Source of the DNA: Teratosphaeria epicoccoides
Lineage: Eukaryota; Ascomycota; Dothideomycetes; Mycosphaerellales; Teratosphaeriaceae
Reading direction: 5' to 3'
Length of the DNA: 64,000 nucleotides
NCBI GenBank assembly: GCA_021401465.1
Contig: JADDMT010000077.1
Coordinates: forward strand, 1 to 64,000
Shown here: positions 1 to 10,895 of the stretch, piece by piece
How the letters are laid out: every line of letters starts with the position of its first letter
Position numbering within the stretch: the first letter of the stretch is position 1
Translations under genes and position numbers: made by a program
Notes under the pieces: model-generated
Database searches by the model: none
What the model saw: only the letters and a program-made list of their open reading frames with translations
What the model was told of the DNA's origin: nothing

Positions 1-353
1 GATGTATGTGCTATATGATATGAAAATATCTCGCAGTGTGACAGAGTAATCCGACCTTTTAGTAGGTATAAGACAGCGCTGCTTTCTGCTTATCGCAGAG
101 GTAGCGCTAAGGGTGCTTATAACCCCTAACGCTCCTTAATTAGGGAAAGCATGTCCGAGCCTAACCCCGTAGGGGTACCGTAGGGTCAGCGACATGGGGG
201 CGTCCTACGTCGACAACTGATCCTACTCGGACGAGATACGAGCTAACGTATGTACGAAGGACCCCCTTGCCATATATGGCAGGGTCACTGCATGCCAAGG
301 GCGGCCATTAGAACCCATGCGGTTCAAATGGTCCCCTAGTATTAACCGTATCA
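1..353 (-). repeat. LTR of the chromovirus A/B family, cut by the window edge
   Basis: This matches the 360-bp LTRs at 27516-27875 and 35325-35684, starting at their eighth base, and ends with the same GTATCA. Read on the minus strand it begins TGATAC. What follows (354 on) is not the internal sequence of that family but an in-frame RNase H segment of another Gypsy. So this is either a solo LTR or the 5' LTR of an element whose body lies left of the window. The target duplication cannot be checked because the left flank is missing. Confidence 0.88.
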
Positions 354-2250
354 CGAGTCTACCTAGAAGGTTCTAAGTACTAGGTTATAGTCTACATAGA
401 CTATGAGAACTTGCGATACTTCATGACGACAAAAGAGTTAAACTAACGACAAGTGTAGTAGAGTAAGGAACTCTCTAGTTTTCACTGTAAGATCGTCTAT
501 CGCAAGGGATCCGATAACGCACGCGCTAATGCACTTAGCCGCTAGACTAACTACATGAAGGGCGTGAAGCGGGAGAAACATGCGGTTCTCTAAGAAAACA
601 GCGATAGCACGCTAGGAGTTAACTGACTCGCGGCTATGACTGTCACATAGACTAGTGATTTTCAGAACGACCTGAAGAACGCCCTAGTCCACGACCTAAC
701 TGCGATCGCTGTCCGCGACGACATTGAGGGACAGGAAGACTAGGAGGACGAAGACAGAATACTTCTCTTCTAAGGATTAATATATGTGCTAACATCCTTA
801 CGATTAGAGCTGTTACGCCTCTGACATAATGTTCCCTAGGCAGGACACCTAGGAGTATCTAAAATGAAGCAAATTCTCTAACAAGAATATTACTTCCCTA
901 GGATAGGCAAGGCAATCGAGGACTATGTCTGACAATGTGTAACTTGCTAACAGAGTAAGCATGACTGTTACAAACCATATAGGCTACTACGACTACTTAG
1001 AGTACCTTAACGGCTGTAGGAATCGCTTGCTATGGACTTTATTGTTAAGCTACCTTAGTCGAGAGAACCCGCTACTAATGAGTTCTTCGATAGAGTCATA
1101 GTAGTAGTCGACCGATTTACTAAGTTCAGGAAGTTTATCCCCTACCGCGAAGACTTTAAGGTTAAAGATATCGCACATGTCTTCATTAAATAGGTAGTAG
1201 CACTATATAGTATGCTATAGGACCTAGTAACGGATCGAGGATCCGTATTTACCTCTAACTTCTAGAAGGCCCTAATGAGACAATTCTAAGTCAAACATCG
1301 ACTAAGTACTTCTTTCTACCCTTAGACAGATAGACAGACAGAACGTCTAAATCAGACGTTAGAATAGTACCTTAGGTCCTATATGAATAGAGACTAGAAT
1401 AACTAGGTAGAGTTGTTGCTAATAGCACAACTCGCGTATAATAGTATGCTAGCAGAGTCGACAGGACTCTTGCCATTTCAGATGGCATATAGATTAATAA
1501 TAGAAGACGTTCTAGATGTCTTAACTACTAATCCTAACCTAGCGGCACTCGGACGAGTAGAACATCTCCGCTAACTACAAACAGAAGCACGACTCGACCT
1601 GTAGTTCTATTAGCAGAACATGGCATAGTACGCGAATCGTAAGAGAATTAAGGGACTAATTCTAAAGGAGGGGGACAAAGTGTATCTCCTCTGCTGTCAC
1701 ATTAAATCGGACAAGCCGAATAAAAAACTAGACGCTGTGAAACTAGGACCATTTCGGATTAAGGCCAAGAAAGGACTAGTTAACTTTGAATTACAGCTAC
1801 CTAAGCAGATAAGAATACACCCTGTGTTCTATGTCTCTCTGCTAGAACAAGTAGCGCCAGACGTAGCACTACAAACAGAATCCTTACTACTCGACCCTAA
1901 GGTAGAAGAACCAGAGTATACTGTCGAGAAGATTGTCGACACTTGCTAGCAGGACAGACAGCGAGAGTACCTAGTAAAATAGGAAGGATACGGGAGTACT
2001 AAAAACACCTAGGAACCCCTCGAACACCTACGGAACTATCAGCAAAAGATAAGAAGTTTCGAGAGGAGAACGAACCTAGGGAGAAGATTATAGGCCACAA
2101 CTAGGCTCCTGCGGGACGCTGTCAAGGGGCTCGGCTATCACGCCATCTAGGAAACCCTAATATGAGGCATTAGTAAAACCTTCTATTACGCTCTATGTCG
2201 TAGGACTAAGGGCAAGACTAGTCGAGGGAACTAGGTCAAGAAGAAACCTA
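354..2250 (+). pseudogene. Ty3/Gypsy chromovirus pol fragment: RNase H, integrase, chromodomain
   Basis: One plus-strand frame, broken by many TAG codons, reads through the end of an RNase H (ENLRYF and ARANALSR motifs near 400-530). It continues through an H2C2 zinc-binding region (QCVTC near 930-955) and the integrase core, with a FIVKLP-type start near 1035, DRGSVF near 1220 and TERLNQTLEQ near 1335. Near 1680-1950 the frame is open for 89 codons and holds the post-integrase linker (GPFRI, HPVFYVSLLEQ). A chromodomain follows at about 1915-2050 (EYTVEKI, then EGYG). Gag, protease and RT are missing because the frame starts at the LTR at 1-353. Such elements copy RNA into DNA and often use the chromodomain to target heterochromatin; this copy is dead. 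Confidence 0.85.
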
Positions 2251-2254
2251 GCCT

Positions 2255-2276
2255 GCTAAAGAGCCTGCTCTTTAGC
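2255..2276. repeat. perfect 10-bp palindrome with 2-bp loop at a TE junction
   Basis: GCTAAAGAGC, CT, then GCTCTTTAGC form a perfect hairpin. It lies where the plus-strand chromovirus fragment ends and a minus-strand reading frame ends from the other side, so it may mark the junction or a fold-back rearrangement. As RNA it could also act as a hairpin terminator; no U-tract supports that. Confidence 0.5.
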
Positions 2277-2565
2277 CTCATCCTCCCTAATCTCATACTC
2301 CTCGAGGGCACGACTATCCTCGACCTTACGGTCGACTACGTCTAACTGTTTTCGAAGATGCATCTCCTTCGCATGCGCCTCTATCATCTTCTGCGAAGCC
2401 TTAGCTAGGGCCGCCTTCGCATAATCAAGATTAGCAATTAGTCTTTTCCGCTAATCGCCTAACTTCTTCTATTCGACCTCTATTACCTTCGTGTTGCAAC
2501 TTCGACAGTTACTAAAGTAACACTACGAACATTTCCCTAAGGAAATATGTACTTGACAAATAAGC
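2258..2565 (-). pseudogene. coiled-coil reading-frame fragment, probably TE-derived
   Basis: The minus strand reads about 95 codons in one frame with only TAG/TGG-type breaks. The composition is Glu, Lys, Ala and Leu rich with heptad-like spacing (for example KKLGDQRKRL, KMIEAHAKEM, EEYEIREDEA), so a long coiled coil is likely. Fungal DNA-transposase C termini often look like this, but no catalytic motif is visible and the family is not recognised. The frame runs into the palindrome at 2255-2276. Confidence 0.4.
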
Positions 2566-3190
2566 TTTAACTCTTAACACTAAGTATAGGACTTTATATT
2601 GTCCTAGCCCTAACGATAGATTTAATTCGCATGGCATTTACGTTTCTGCGTTAAAGGGGCGTTAGTGTCTAGGACGACATAAGGCAGTAATGTAGAAAGA
2701 GAAGACATCACTACACAAAGGAAATGACAAGAGAAACCCTGCACTAATAAGGTAGCTTAGGGACAAGCTAGGCTAAGAGAGGGATAGTATCATGGATGTC
2801 ATGAGTCATAAGTACTATCAGATAAGTCAGAGCACTAGGGCCTAAGTCATACTATATAAGTAGAAGAAAGGATCTGTCACGTGAGGACAGATCCTAGGAT
2901 CTATAAGGCTAGTCTATAGATCTATAGGCCTACGTAGGAGGAAGGATCTGTTATGTGAGAATAGACCCTAGGATCTGTAGGGTTAGCCTACAGATCTACA
3001 GACACAGATCTGTTAGGTCTGTCGACAGATCCTATAGAGCTGCCTTGTCTCTCTAGTATATAGGGATAGCTTCAGGATAGGCAGTTAGGAGCTTTGTGCT
3101 TAATCTTAATTTAATCCTCTCTTGCTTAGAGGAGAGTTAGTTACAAGGTTAACTGCTATTGTCGATATTCTTTACTAGCTTAACGAGTCT
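2566..3190. repeat. non-coding RIPed stretch with two ~70-bp imperfect direct repeats
   Basis: No gene is seen. Two imperfect direct repeats lie at about 2868-2939 and 2940-3003, both built on AGGATCTGT and CTAGGATCT with a short internal inverted repeat (AGGATCTGT / ACAGATCCT). A third partial unit follows to about 3040. This is the kind of short repeat found in LTR or subterminal regions, but no paired LTR was found in the window. Confidence 0.4.
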
Positions 3191-3199
3191 AACACCTAA

Positions 3200-5260
3200 T
3201 CCCCTTCCTGCTATCGGCACCTACCTTATGACACTAATCTACCTACGTTCGAGGTACTTACGGAGGTATTCACGCAGAACCTCTAGTTCCGCCTAGGACA
3301 GGGGGTATAATAGGCCCCATGGTAGCTAACTGCCCTTAACTAGATCGATAGATAAGTTGTAAGGCCTATGTAGGGCTAGTTCCGTAGCAGCGTCTTCCGA
3401 GAAGGCCTCCTAGAGGTCAGAATACTCCGGCCTGAGCTCACTCGGCCTATCCTAGACCACACTAGCTACAGGCGCTACTAACATGACAAAGGTAAGAGTA
3501 TTAGGGTCCCTTGCGTCCGCTAGGTACTTGCGGGCCTACGCTATGCGGACCTGTTCGCGTTGCCTGCCTTTATAGCCCTGCTAGCGCATCTGCCTAGTCG
3601 CGAAGTTAATAGACAGGTTGAACTTCTCTAGCCATGGCTAGCCTAGGACTATATCGGCGCCATAGATGTCGCCATGTTAAAACTAGTCTAAAGTGCCCTT
3701 TAGCTAGCCTGTACTGTCGCGGATTTAGAGCTATATAGGGCTACTACTAGTTACCCTGAGGCACTAGCCGTTTAGCCTAGCGTATTCCTCTGCTAGGGGG
3801 CCTGTAACTTCTAGTCTAACCTCCTTAGCGAGTCGACTGTTAACGAAGTTGTCCTATGCGCCGCTATCTAGTAGCGCCCTAACCTGTCGCTTACTAAGTA
3901 GACCTCGAATAGTAGCCCTAACTCGGAGCAGGCAGTAGTAGGTACCCTTACGCCTATACCTAGGCTCTGCTGCTCGCCTCTACTCCTTAGTGTAGTAGAC
4001 GTAGCTAGCTACGGCTTAGAGCTCGCTAGGCTAGCCCTAAGTTTTTCCTACATTACCGCTCCTTCTGCAGGTAGCTTATAATACCTCTTAATGTGCCTAA
4101 TCTGTTTGCACTAACAGCATTCGAGCTTAGCTATCTACAACGTAGTCTTCCTAGACAGGATCGACGTAGGCTAGCCCGAGCTAGGCTACTCTAGGGTGCG
4201 CTTACGCCGCGGTTTGCTATCCCGGGACCCGCTACTATCAGATGTCCTCCTCCTTTAGCTCTAGGGGGCCTACTAACTAGGCTTCGGTACAGGGGGCCTA
4301 GATAGCCGACTAACGCCTAGCTGCTAGCTCTAACTAGCCCTATCCTCTACCTCTATTAACGTGGCGGGTAGTTGTTAGTTAGACTACATAGCTCTCTTCA
4401 AGTCTGCGTTCAAGCAGGATATGAAGGAGGCTATCTACATAGCGGGCTAGTCCTCTTTAATCTTGGCCTAGTATAACTTCATCTCCGCTAGGAGCTGACT
4501 TAGGGACATTGTGCCTTGCTGTAGCTTCTTCAAGGTGTCGAAGGCTACTTGTCGCCTCTCGGCTAGCTAGCCTATAGAGCTAAGCATGACATCCTTCATA
4601 GTAGCCTAGTCTAGGCCCTATAGGTTGTTGTTAGGGTATAGGGTAGCGCTCTTGCAGGCCTGACGCTCTAACTAGACCTAGATGTCCTAGTATTCGTTTT
4701 AGTCGCTACCTATGTAGCTAGCGGCTATATCTACCTTCTAGTGCTCCTAGCCCTAGAGACCTAGGTGTCGCCAGAACTTGCGCTCTATAGAACGTACCTA
4801 TTTGTTATAACAAGCCCTTATACGCCTGTTAAAGACCTTAGGTTTAGCATACTTAGGCCCTCCCTGCCTAGGCGGGCTATACTAGTCCGAACTAGACAGT
4901 TCTGCCTGTAACTAGTAGAGCTCTTGTTCTGCTCAGGCTAGTTTAAGCTTCTACTCTATGACTTAGAGCCTAGCTTTATCCCCTTAAAGCTTTGCTCCTA
5001 ATCTAGACCCCTCTAGTTTGCGATCTACTATCGCTATTAGCTCTACTCGCTAGAAAGGGTTAAACGGCCCCTACTGTCTTTAGCCTCGAGCTAGTTTTTA
5101 AGACCTACGCCCTAAGCGCTGTTGTCTAGCCTAGGAGGGTCTAGTTAGTTACTAGCTACGCCGCTTTTGCTAGGTAGTGTAGAGCCTATACTCCCTTGCT
5201 TACTATTAGCGCTAGCAGCACTACTTCTTGTAGTTGTCATTACTATATAATGCCTGTTAT
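3200..5260 (-). pseudogene. Ty3/Gypsy gag-protease-RT N-terminus, RIP-damaged
   Basis: Read on the minus strand from right to left: a Gag core near 4400-4900, a zinc knuckle near 4070-4135 (CCxCKQxRHIKRY; the last Cys reads as Tyr, a C-to-T/G-to-A type change), protease-like sequence near 3950-3450, and the start of the reverse transcriptase near 3220-3400 (HRPYNLSIDL and PWGPI, typical of the chromovirus RT amino end). The frame is broken throughout by TAG. The RT core, RNase H and integrase do not follow, so the element is truncated near 3200. It runs opposite to the pol fragment at 354-2250; whether both come from one rearranged element cannot be told by eye. Confidence 0.75.
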
Positions 5261-5920
5261 GCTTAGTAGGATCGATTCGCATGTAAGGTAACAAGACTAA
5301 TGCAGGCTAGCTAAAGTACAGGCTATAGGTGTATAGTAGGACTACTTAAATTAATAGAGAAGGAAGTAGAATAAGTTAGGGGGATTAAGGAGTCCCCTTA
5401 CTATGCCTAGGCTAGGCGGGCCTAGGCCCTAATAGGGACAACCCTAGCTAGATTGCGCCCTGCTAGGCTAGTCAGGGCTAGTAAGTTAGTAGGTAGATTC
5501 TGTAGGGATATGTAGAGGTAGTCCTAACAGGCCTTATATATAGGACGTAACATGTATAAATCGTTACTCAGGAAACTAGCATTTGTAATAGCGGCTAGCT
5601 TAGATCTTAGTAGGCACATAGACACTAGGCATTATAATAAGCTTAGGCAAAAACATGAAGAGGCAGAATAACATTAATGTCAGGTAACTATAGTGAATTA
5701 CTAGGCTCTATAGTCCTAAATGCAGGCTCCTTAGTAGTAATATTACAGTGACACTAAGCTTGTCGAACAGGTAATGCCCTAGGTCCTGTAGATTATTATA
5801 AGACGTTCTAGGTAGTTGCATCTACTAGCCCCCTATAAGCTTTGTTACTATTTTATACTATAGTAGTAGTTAACTCCCTAAGGAAAGCTGCGTATAGTAG
5901 GGGCGCTAGTACCTCTGCCC
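5261..5920. other. RIPed intergenic/TE stretch without recognisable gene
   Basis: No reading frame longer than a few dozen codons and no motif was recognised. TAG and CTAG are very frequent, as in the neighbouring retrotransposon remains. It could include the 5' leader or LTR of the gag-bearing element at 3200-5260. Confidence 0.4.
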
Positions 5921-5924
5921 TAGC

Positions 5925-6616
5925 TGACTAAGACAGTCAAGATAGTGATTAATTACCTCTGTCTAGATGACATGCACATTAACAAGTGCCTTGAACTTTT
6001 CATCTTTACTAAGATCCCGTGCTTCCGTGAAAATCCCTGCTAAAACCTCGTCGCCTAATTAAGAGACTACGTCGAGTAAAGAGCCATCTTTCTATAGGTT
6101 ATGCATCTCCCCACGAATATTAGGCTTACTAGTCAAGCACAATGATGTGCTAGAGGAAGATCGTAACGCTACTACAGCATATGCAAGCTAAGTCGGGTCA
6201 GATCTGCACTTAGTTAAGGCGCTACAAATGTAAGGCCGTGTACGTACTACGTAGCAATGCAAAATTTCTCCTAAATTGTACTTCTTGTACATGGCATGAT
6301 TCACTAAGTGAAGCAACTCGTCGCAAGCTTGCTTCTGTACTATGTTAAGCTCATGCTTCAAAGTGCTATCAAGAGTAGTCTTACTATGCGCTGCTCTACC
6401 TTCGCCTCGTAGCTTCTCCGAAGAACGAACGTGTTGTACGTGCTGCTAATATAGACGGCGAATACTAGGGGCGAGGTACTGCCTAGTCGCCGAAGCGATA
6501 TCATCGCGATTCAACGACTGTAAGGCAGAAAGAGGAATGCTATACTCACAAAACAAGACTGAGCAAAGCAATGCGAGCTCAACACAGGATGCTGTTCTCT
6601 GGCTGAATATATTCAT
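5925..6616 (-). pseudogene. partly RIPed unknown ORF straddling the island boundary
   Basis: From an ATG at 6616 one minus-strand frame runs leftwards for about 230 codons with only a handful of TAG/TAA breaks (for example after IRRLY and after SDPT). The first ~30 residues include a hydrophobic stretch (CVELALLCSVLF) that could be a signal peptide or membrane anchor. The rest is mixed and helical (LDSTLKHELNIVQKQ, LVNHAMYKKYNLGEILH, LGDEVLAGIFTEARDLSKDE). The start lies in normal-composition DNA, while the body lies in TAG-rich DNA. It may be a host gene damaged by RIP leaking from the repeats, or a repeated gene. No family was recognised. Confidence 0.45.
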
Positions 6617-6619
6617 GTG

Positions 6620-7545
6620 CTCAGTGCCTGGCTAAAGCGAAGCGCAACTGGCAGTGGCGGCGGACGACGGCCAATGCCTCCTCGCCGGCCAGGATCGATG
6701 CTGCGGCAGATAAGCGAAGCGAAAGTAGGCATGGAGTTGCAGACAGCCAGCTGAGTTGGCACGAATGGGCGGGACAGGTGGGACAAGGTGGACAGATCCA
6801 CTCTGTCGCGCCGCTCCGGCCGCCATGTCGTGATATGGTTGGCAGCGAAGCCCACGACCAGCTCGAAACTTTACGACAAGTAGAATCGCCCGCACAGTCT
6901 CGTTGTTCGCGGAACCGACGAGATAGACTCAGCATGGCTGACAAGGCTCGAGGTGGGGCCAAGGCATCCTGCAGCTCGCCAATGGACCTGTTCTCTTTTT
7001 ACCTGTGTCGCACAGAATCGAAGAAGTTCGTGCCCAGTGAGGCGATGCAGTGTCAACCCGTGCTGCGCACTACGAGCGCGTCTCCACCAGTCTTATTTAC
7101 TGATAAGCTTCTAGTGCCTCCTGTGTCTGTCATGACACGTTTTGAGTCTTGTGTGCGAGTAAGATATCTTTTACGGCGTCCTTACTGCCTCTCAACTTAA
7201 GGAGCTTCTAGCGCTGGCAAGCATACCGCATATCGCACTCAGCAGTGCTGATCTATTGCGCCGCCGGATCCCGGTCTGATCGTTATCCACTCTGTCCCTA
7301 TAAAAATCTGCAGGTTGTGGCATTGCAGTCTGCACCCGACACCGCGTGAGACATGTACATGTTACGAGGCCATTTCCGTAGTCTGTGGCGTTTCTCTGCT
7401 CATCGAGCAGCACAAAAGGATTTGCATTCACGGCTTGTAGTAATAGCAAACACAGAAATGGCTGCTTTTTGTGGTGCCACCCTGAATAGCAAGACAGACT
7501 TATGAGCAGCAAGCTGAACGGGTACATCGAGCAACAACTGACCAA
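6620..7545. other. unique intergenic DNA, no supported gene
   Basis: Base composition is that of the host islands. Several overlapping open frames occur on both strands (up to 141 codons), but none has recognisable motifs, a convincing start or conserved-looking composition. It is best read as the 3' flank of the TPR gene to its right. Confidence 0.5.
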
Positions 7546-7547
7546 GT

Positions 7548-9289
7548 CTACAATCGCGCCCGCAGGCTTTCTGGGCGCAGATGTTGTTGCCAATACGTAT
7601 TCAGACCTGGCAACCAATTTGTGCAGCCGCGAGTGTCGCTCGTCGTACCGATGTCTCGAATATTTTGCAGCGTGCCATCAGCTAGCGTTGAACTGCCCAT
7701 CACAAGCAACACGCTGTGTGTCGATTGTAGGATCGCGAGCGACGTGTGCCCGCTATGCGTGTCGCCGCGTGGAAATGATCTTTGAAGAATTGCCAAGGCT
7801 TCATTCCAGCGCTCGAGTGCCTCTGCCCATCGGCCCTGCAAATGGGCAATCCTTGCGAGGCCTACTGCGGTGCGGAGTGAGCAGAAACTCCCACCATCAC
7901 TAGACGCGCAGTATATGCTAGACGCTTCCGTGTAGCGCCCCTTACGGAGAAGAGCCTCGGCGAGGCTGAGTTGTAGTCTCCTGTGCGGACGCACATGGCT
8001 CGTCCAAGCTTCCTGCTCTCCTTTGATTGCGACAATCGCTTCGTCCGGCCTACCCAATTCTGTAAGAACATCAGCCAGCTCGCAAATGGTTTCCCACCGC
8101 GTGCCGAACAGCGACCGGATGTCAGACGCCTGTTGCAAGTGGATCAACGCATCTGTAAATTGACCCTGGAAGCGAAGGACGGTGCCAAGCTTGCTGTGGA
8201 CAAGACCTAGGACGTGTCGTTCTAGAGTCGAGGGTGTGCAAGGAACCAAAGGCTTCCAGGTACGAAGTATGTCCCTTGCGCCATCCAGATCTTCAATTTG
8301 AATGCGGTTCTGGGCGCGAGAGATCACTAGGTGGCCCAGCTCTGCATTCCATCGAGGCGATGACTCATTCGGCAGTGCAGACAGAGCCTTACAGGCACGA
8401 TCCAGTTGCTCATTCGATTCGTCCAGACGCCCTTGACCGCGAAGTCGAATGGAACGTCGCTTTGCTGCACACGCCTGGAGGAAGTTGTCGTTGATCGTGA
8501 TGGCTAAGCTGTGTCCGCAATCGATGGCGCTGTCCTTCCAAGGCCCACGCAGCTCTGAGGCTCCAAGAAGAGCACTGCAGATTTCCGATTGAGGAACCCA
8601 ATCAAGACACTCAAGAGCCTTGTGCTTCTGAACTTCGCCAAATGTATGCTCCAAACACTTTTTCATATCTGAACCAAGAGCCTCGAAACTAGAAGCAACG
8701 TCATTAGTTGTTGTATACTAGGCCTGGGGATGAGACATGCGTACTTTTGATCTAATGCGGGACGCGGCATTGCCCATGATGCAACAACAAGTGCCTGGCT
8801 TCTCCAAAACAGATCACCGCCATCGCCAACGTAGTCTGAGACCATTCGCCTGGTCACCAGAGGCACTACGAACGCTCTCCTGTGCTCAGCCTCGTCATAC
8901 CTCATAAGTGTGTTGGTCATGAGATAGTCGATGTGTCGCGCAAGACTCGATGGCGAGAGGACCAAGTTCGAGATCTCCGCATGTATACCAACTTCGCCCG
9001 CTGCGACCGTAATTTGTTCGCCTGCGGGACCCCAGCGCAGTTTTGGCATTGCCATTCGCTCAACGACCGCAACTGGGATGGCAGCATCTTGAAAGAGCAC
9101 AAGAAGGATGAGCAGCACAAGGGCAGGGTCTCCACTCTGATCCTCTAACCTTAGCTTGCGAGCTAATTCTCGAGTATCGTTGATCCGCGGCGAGGGTGTG
9201 CAATACGGCCGCCAGCGACCGGTCGTTGTTGCTGAAGGCGGCCTAGTGTAATCCAATCGAGGCCCAGACATAACCAATAAGCCGCTCAT
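7548..9289 (-). CDS. NLR-like protein, C-terminal half: winged-helix region plus TPR repeats
   Basis: Two minus-strand frames (9289-8663 and 8666-7548) join through a 56-bp intron at 8744-8689 (donor GTACGC, branch-like CTAAT, acceptor TTCTAG). The join changes ...ALDQK to ...ALDQN and leads into FEALGSDMKKC. The first exon resembles the segment that follows the nucleotide-binding domain in fungal NACHT/NB-ARC proteins (ALVLLILLVLFQDAAIP, then MPKLRWG). The second exon holds about six tetratricopeptide-like repeats (LGLVHSKLGTVLRFQGQF, LADVLTELGRPDEAI, LARIAHLQGRWAEALE) and ends in a WLPGLNTYWQQHL tail. Fungal NLRs of this layout act in non-self recognition and programmed cell death. No nucleotide-binding domain is visible upstream, so the gene is either truncated or has undetected 5' exons. 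The start at 9289 is only the first in-frame ATG. Confidence 0.7.
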
Positions 9290-10061
9290 GCGGTTTGACT
9301 GCCAGGCATATCCTGGTCATGTTAGTTACTACTCGTGGGCGAGTGACTTCTACCTACTTTGCCTTAATGATTGCCGCAGTGCCGACACAGGTCGGTCAAG
9401 CGCAGAGATGTGGCTTTGAAACGTAGCGTCGTGCAACAAGTTGCGCTCAAGAACGCCTATCGACGTGGTGGCAACGGAGTCGGGCTTCACTTGTCCCCTG
9501 GTTCTGACAGTCAGGACAACGAGCAAGAGAACACAGTGTTGACTTACCACCGTTCAATGTTTTCCAGGAGCAGTGGCGCGGCCGGCCCGAGTTTGTTGCT
9601 AAGCGCGAGATATGCGCGACCAAACCTGAGTGAGGACTGTGGTAAAAGCTGCGCAGAAGTCTCCGCTGATCAGAAGAGAAGGCAGTGATTTCGAAATGGC
9701 CTCCGTCGATCAAGTCGTCGATTGATCTTGTGTGCATGCCTTTCTGCGCTGAAGCATCGGAGTTGTAAGCTGACGGGACCTTTCATGTGTCACAGTCTGC
9801 ACATGACGCGCTGCCAGGTTGCCCGAGCCGCTAGCCCTGACACGCCGAGACCAACTACGCGAGTACTGCCTCGACCATAAAGAGCATCGCTCCGAACTAC
9901 GCGCTCGGGGCGATCTGGATGCGCCCACGACCCGCGGGTGATCAACAGTTTCCGTCTAACTCTATGTAAATATCACATTCCTCCATCACTATGATAACTT
10001 GTCACATGCAAAAGCCTGCCTGGGCACATCATTTACGCCAGCAGTGGAGCTGATTTTACAC
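9290..10061. other. unresolved region upstream of the NLR-like gene and the sirtuin
   Basis: Short minus-strand frames at 9737-9447 and 9550-9350 could be remains of 5' exons of the NLR-like gene: there is a GTAAGT donor and a CTGAC branch-like site near 9505-9550. No clean splice join was found, because the simplest one creates TGA. Between the two divergent genes there is room for a shared promoter, but no TATA or CCAAT box was picked out. Confidence 0.35.
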
Positions 10062-10895
10062 ATGGCCGACAGTGATGCGGGATGCGACGATCTGATTGTC
10101 AGCATCCGAAATGCTAGCAAGATTCTCGTCGTTGTGGGTGCAGGTCTATCGAGACCATCAGGGCTACCGACATTCCGACAAGATCCTAGCTTCTGGCCAT
10201 TATCGGTCGAGCAAATTGCAACGAGATCGGGCTTTGAGCGCAATCCAGCAGAGGTCTGGGATGTGTACGAGCGGTTGCGCGTACTGGCTGTACGGGCTGA
10301 TCCTAACGCTGGACATGTTGCGCTTGCCAGACTGGCCGCGGCAAAACCGGATGCTCTCACGATTACGCAGAATGTAGATGGTGAGTGTTGATCCTACAAG
10401 TCAGACCCGACGCCACACATTTGCTTAACCAATATAGAACTTTCTCAACGAGCAGGGCACCCAACTCGCTCTCTAGTTGAGCTACACGGGTCTGTACTGC
10501 AGGCCAGATGTACGAGCCCTATGTGTGCGACAATCAGTCGATCAGAGCAGGAATACCCCCGGCCAAGTTTCCTGGGACCGCCGAGATGCCAGATATGCTT
10601 GTGCTTACTGCGGCCGGGAGTTGTGTGGTTTGGGGAACGATTGCCACCTGACGCAGTGGGCCGTGTTAGCACCTGGATGCAGCCAAGCAGTTCCAAAGGA
10701 ATTGAGCTGGTTCTTGTAGTTGGCACTGAGAGGACTCCATATGTTCGCGAGGCGCTCGACCAAGGAGCTCGGCTGGCTTGGTTCAATATCGCAAACGAAC
10801 CGTTGGATGACCTTGGGGACGCGGACTGGTTTGTAAACGGCGACGTATCGCGAACCTTGCCGTTCTTTGTTGACCGTGCTCTCAACAGAAGGTGA
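10062..10895 (+). CDS. SIRT5-like (class III) NAD-dependent deacylase, sirtuin
   Basis: Exon 1 (10062-10380) and exon 2 (10438-10895) are separated by a 57-bp intron (GTGAGT ... CTTAAC ... TATAG). The product has 258 residues. Sirtuins remove acyl groups from lysine, using NAD. Visible are the NAD-binding GAGLSRPSGLPTFR (residues 26-39), NAGH (82-85), TQNVDEL (102-108), the catalytic His123 in LVELHGS, zinc ligands Cys131, Cys136, Cys157 and Cys160, LLRPGVVWFGE (163-173) and a late VVGT. The QNVDEL form and LLRPGVVWFGE point to the SIRT5/CobB class. In that class a Tyr-x-x-Arg pair reads acidic acyl groups; here Tyr69 is present, but the third position after it is Leu72 with Arg73 next, so specificity is uncertain. 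The ATG at 10062 (ACATGG context) is preferred over the in-frame ATG at 9999. The gene is divergent from the NLR-like gene. Confidence 0.88.

Noticed and set aside
6778..7200. 140-codon open frame on the plus strand
   Set aside because: It overlaps other frames on both strands, has no motif and reads like the non-coding strand of GC-normal DNA.
7983..8494. plus-strand frames inside the TPR gene
   Set aside because: They are shadows of the TPR-coding strand, which has repeat structure and a good splice join.
8663..8666. ATGA overlap of the two NLR-like frames as a bacterial-style operon
   Set aside because: This is fungal DNA, and a consensus intron joins the frames in phase.
9447..9737. GGKST as a P-loop of an NB-ARC domain
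   Set aside because: The surrounding text lacks Walker A and B context, and a GTAAGT splice donor covers the same bases.
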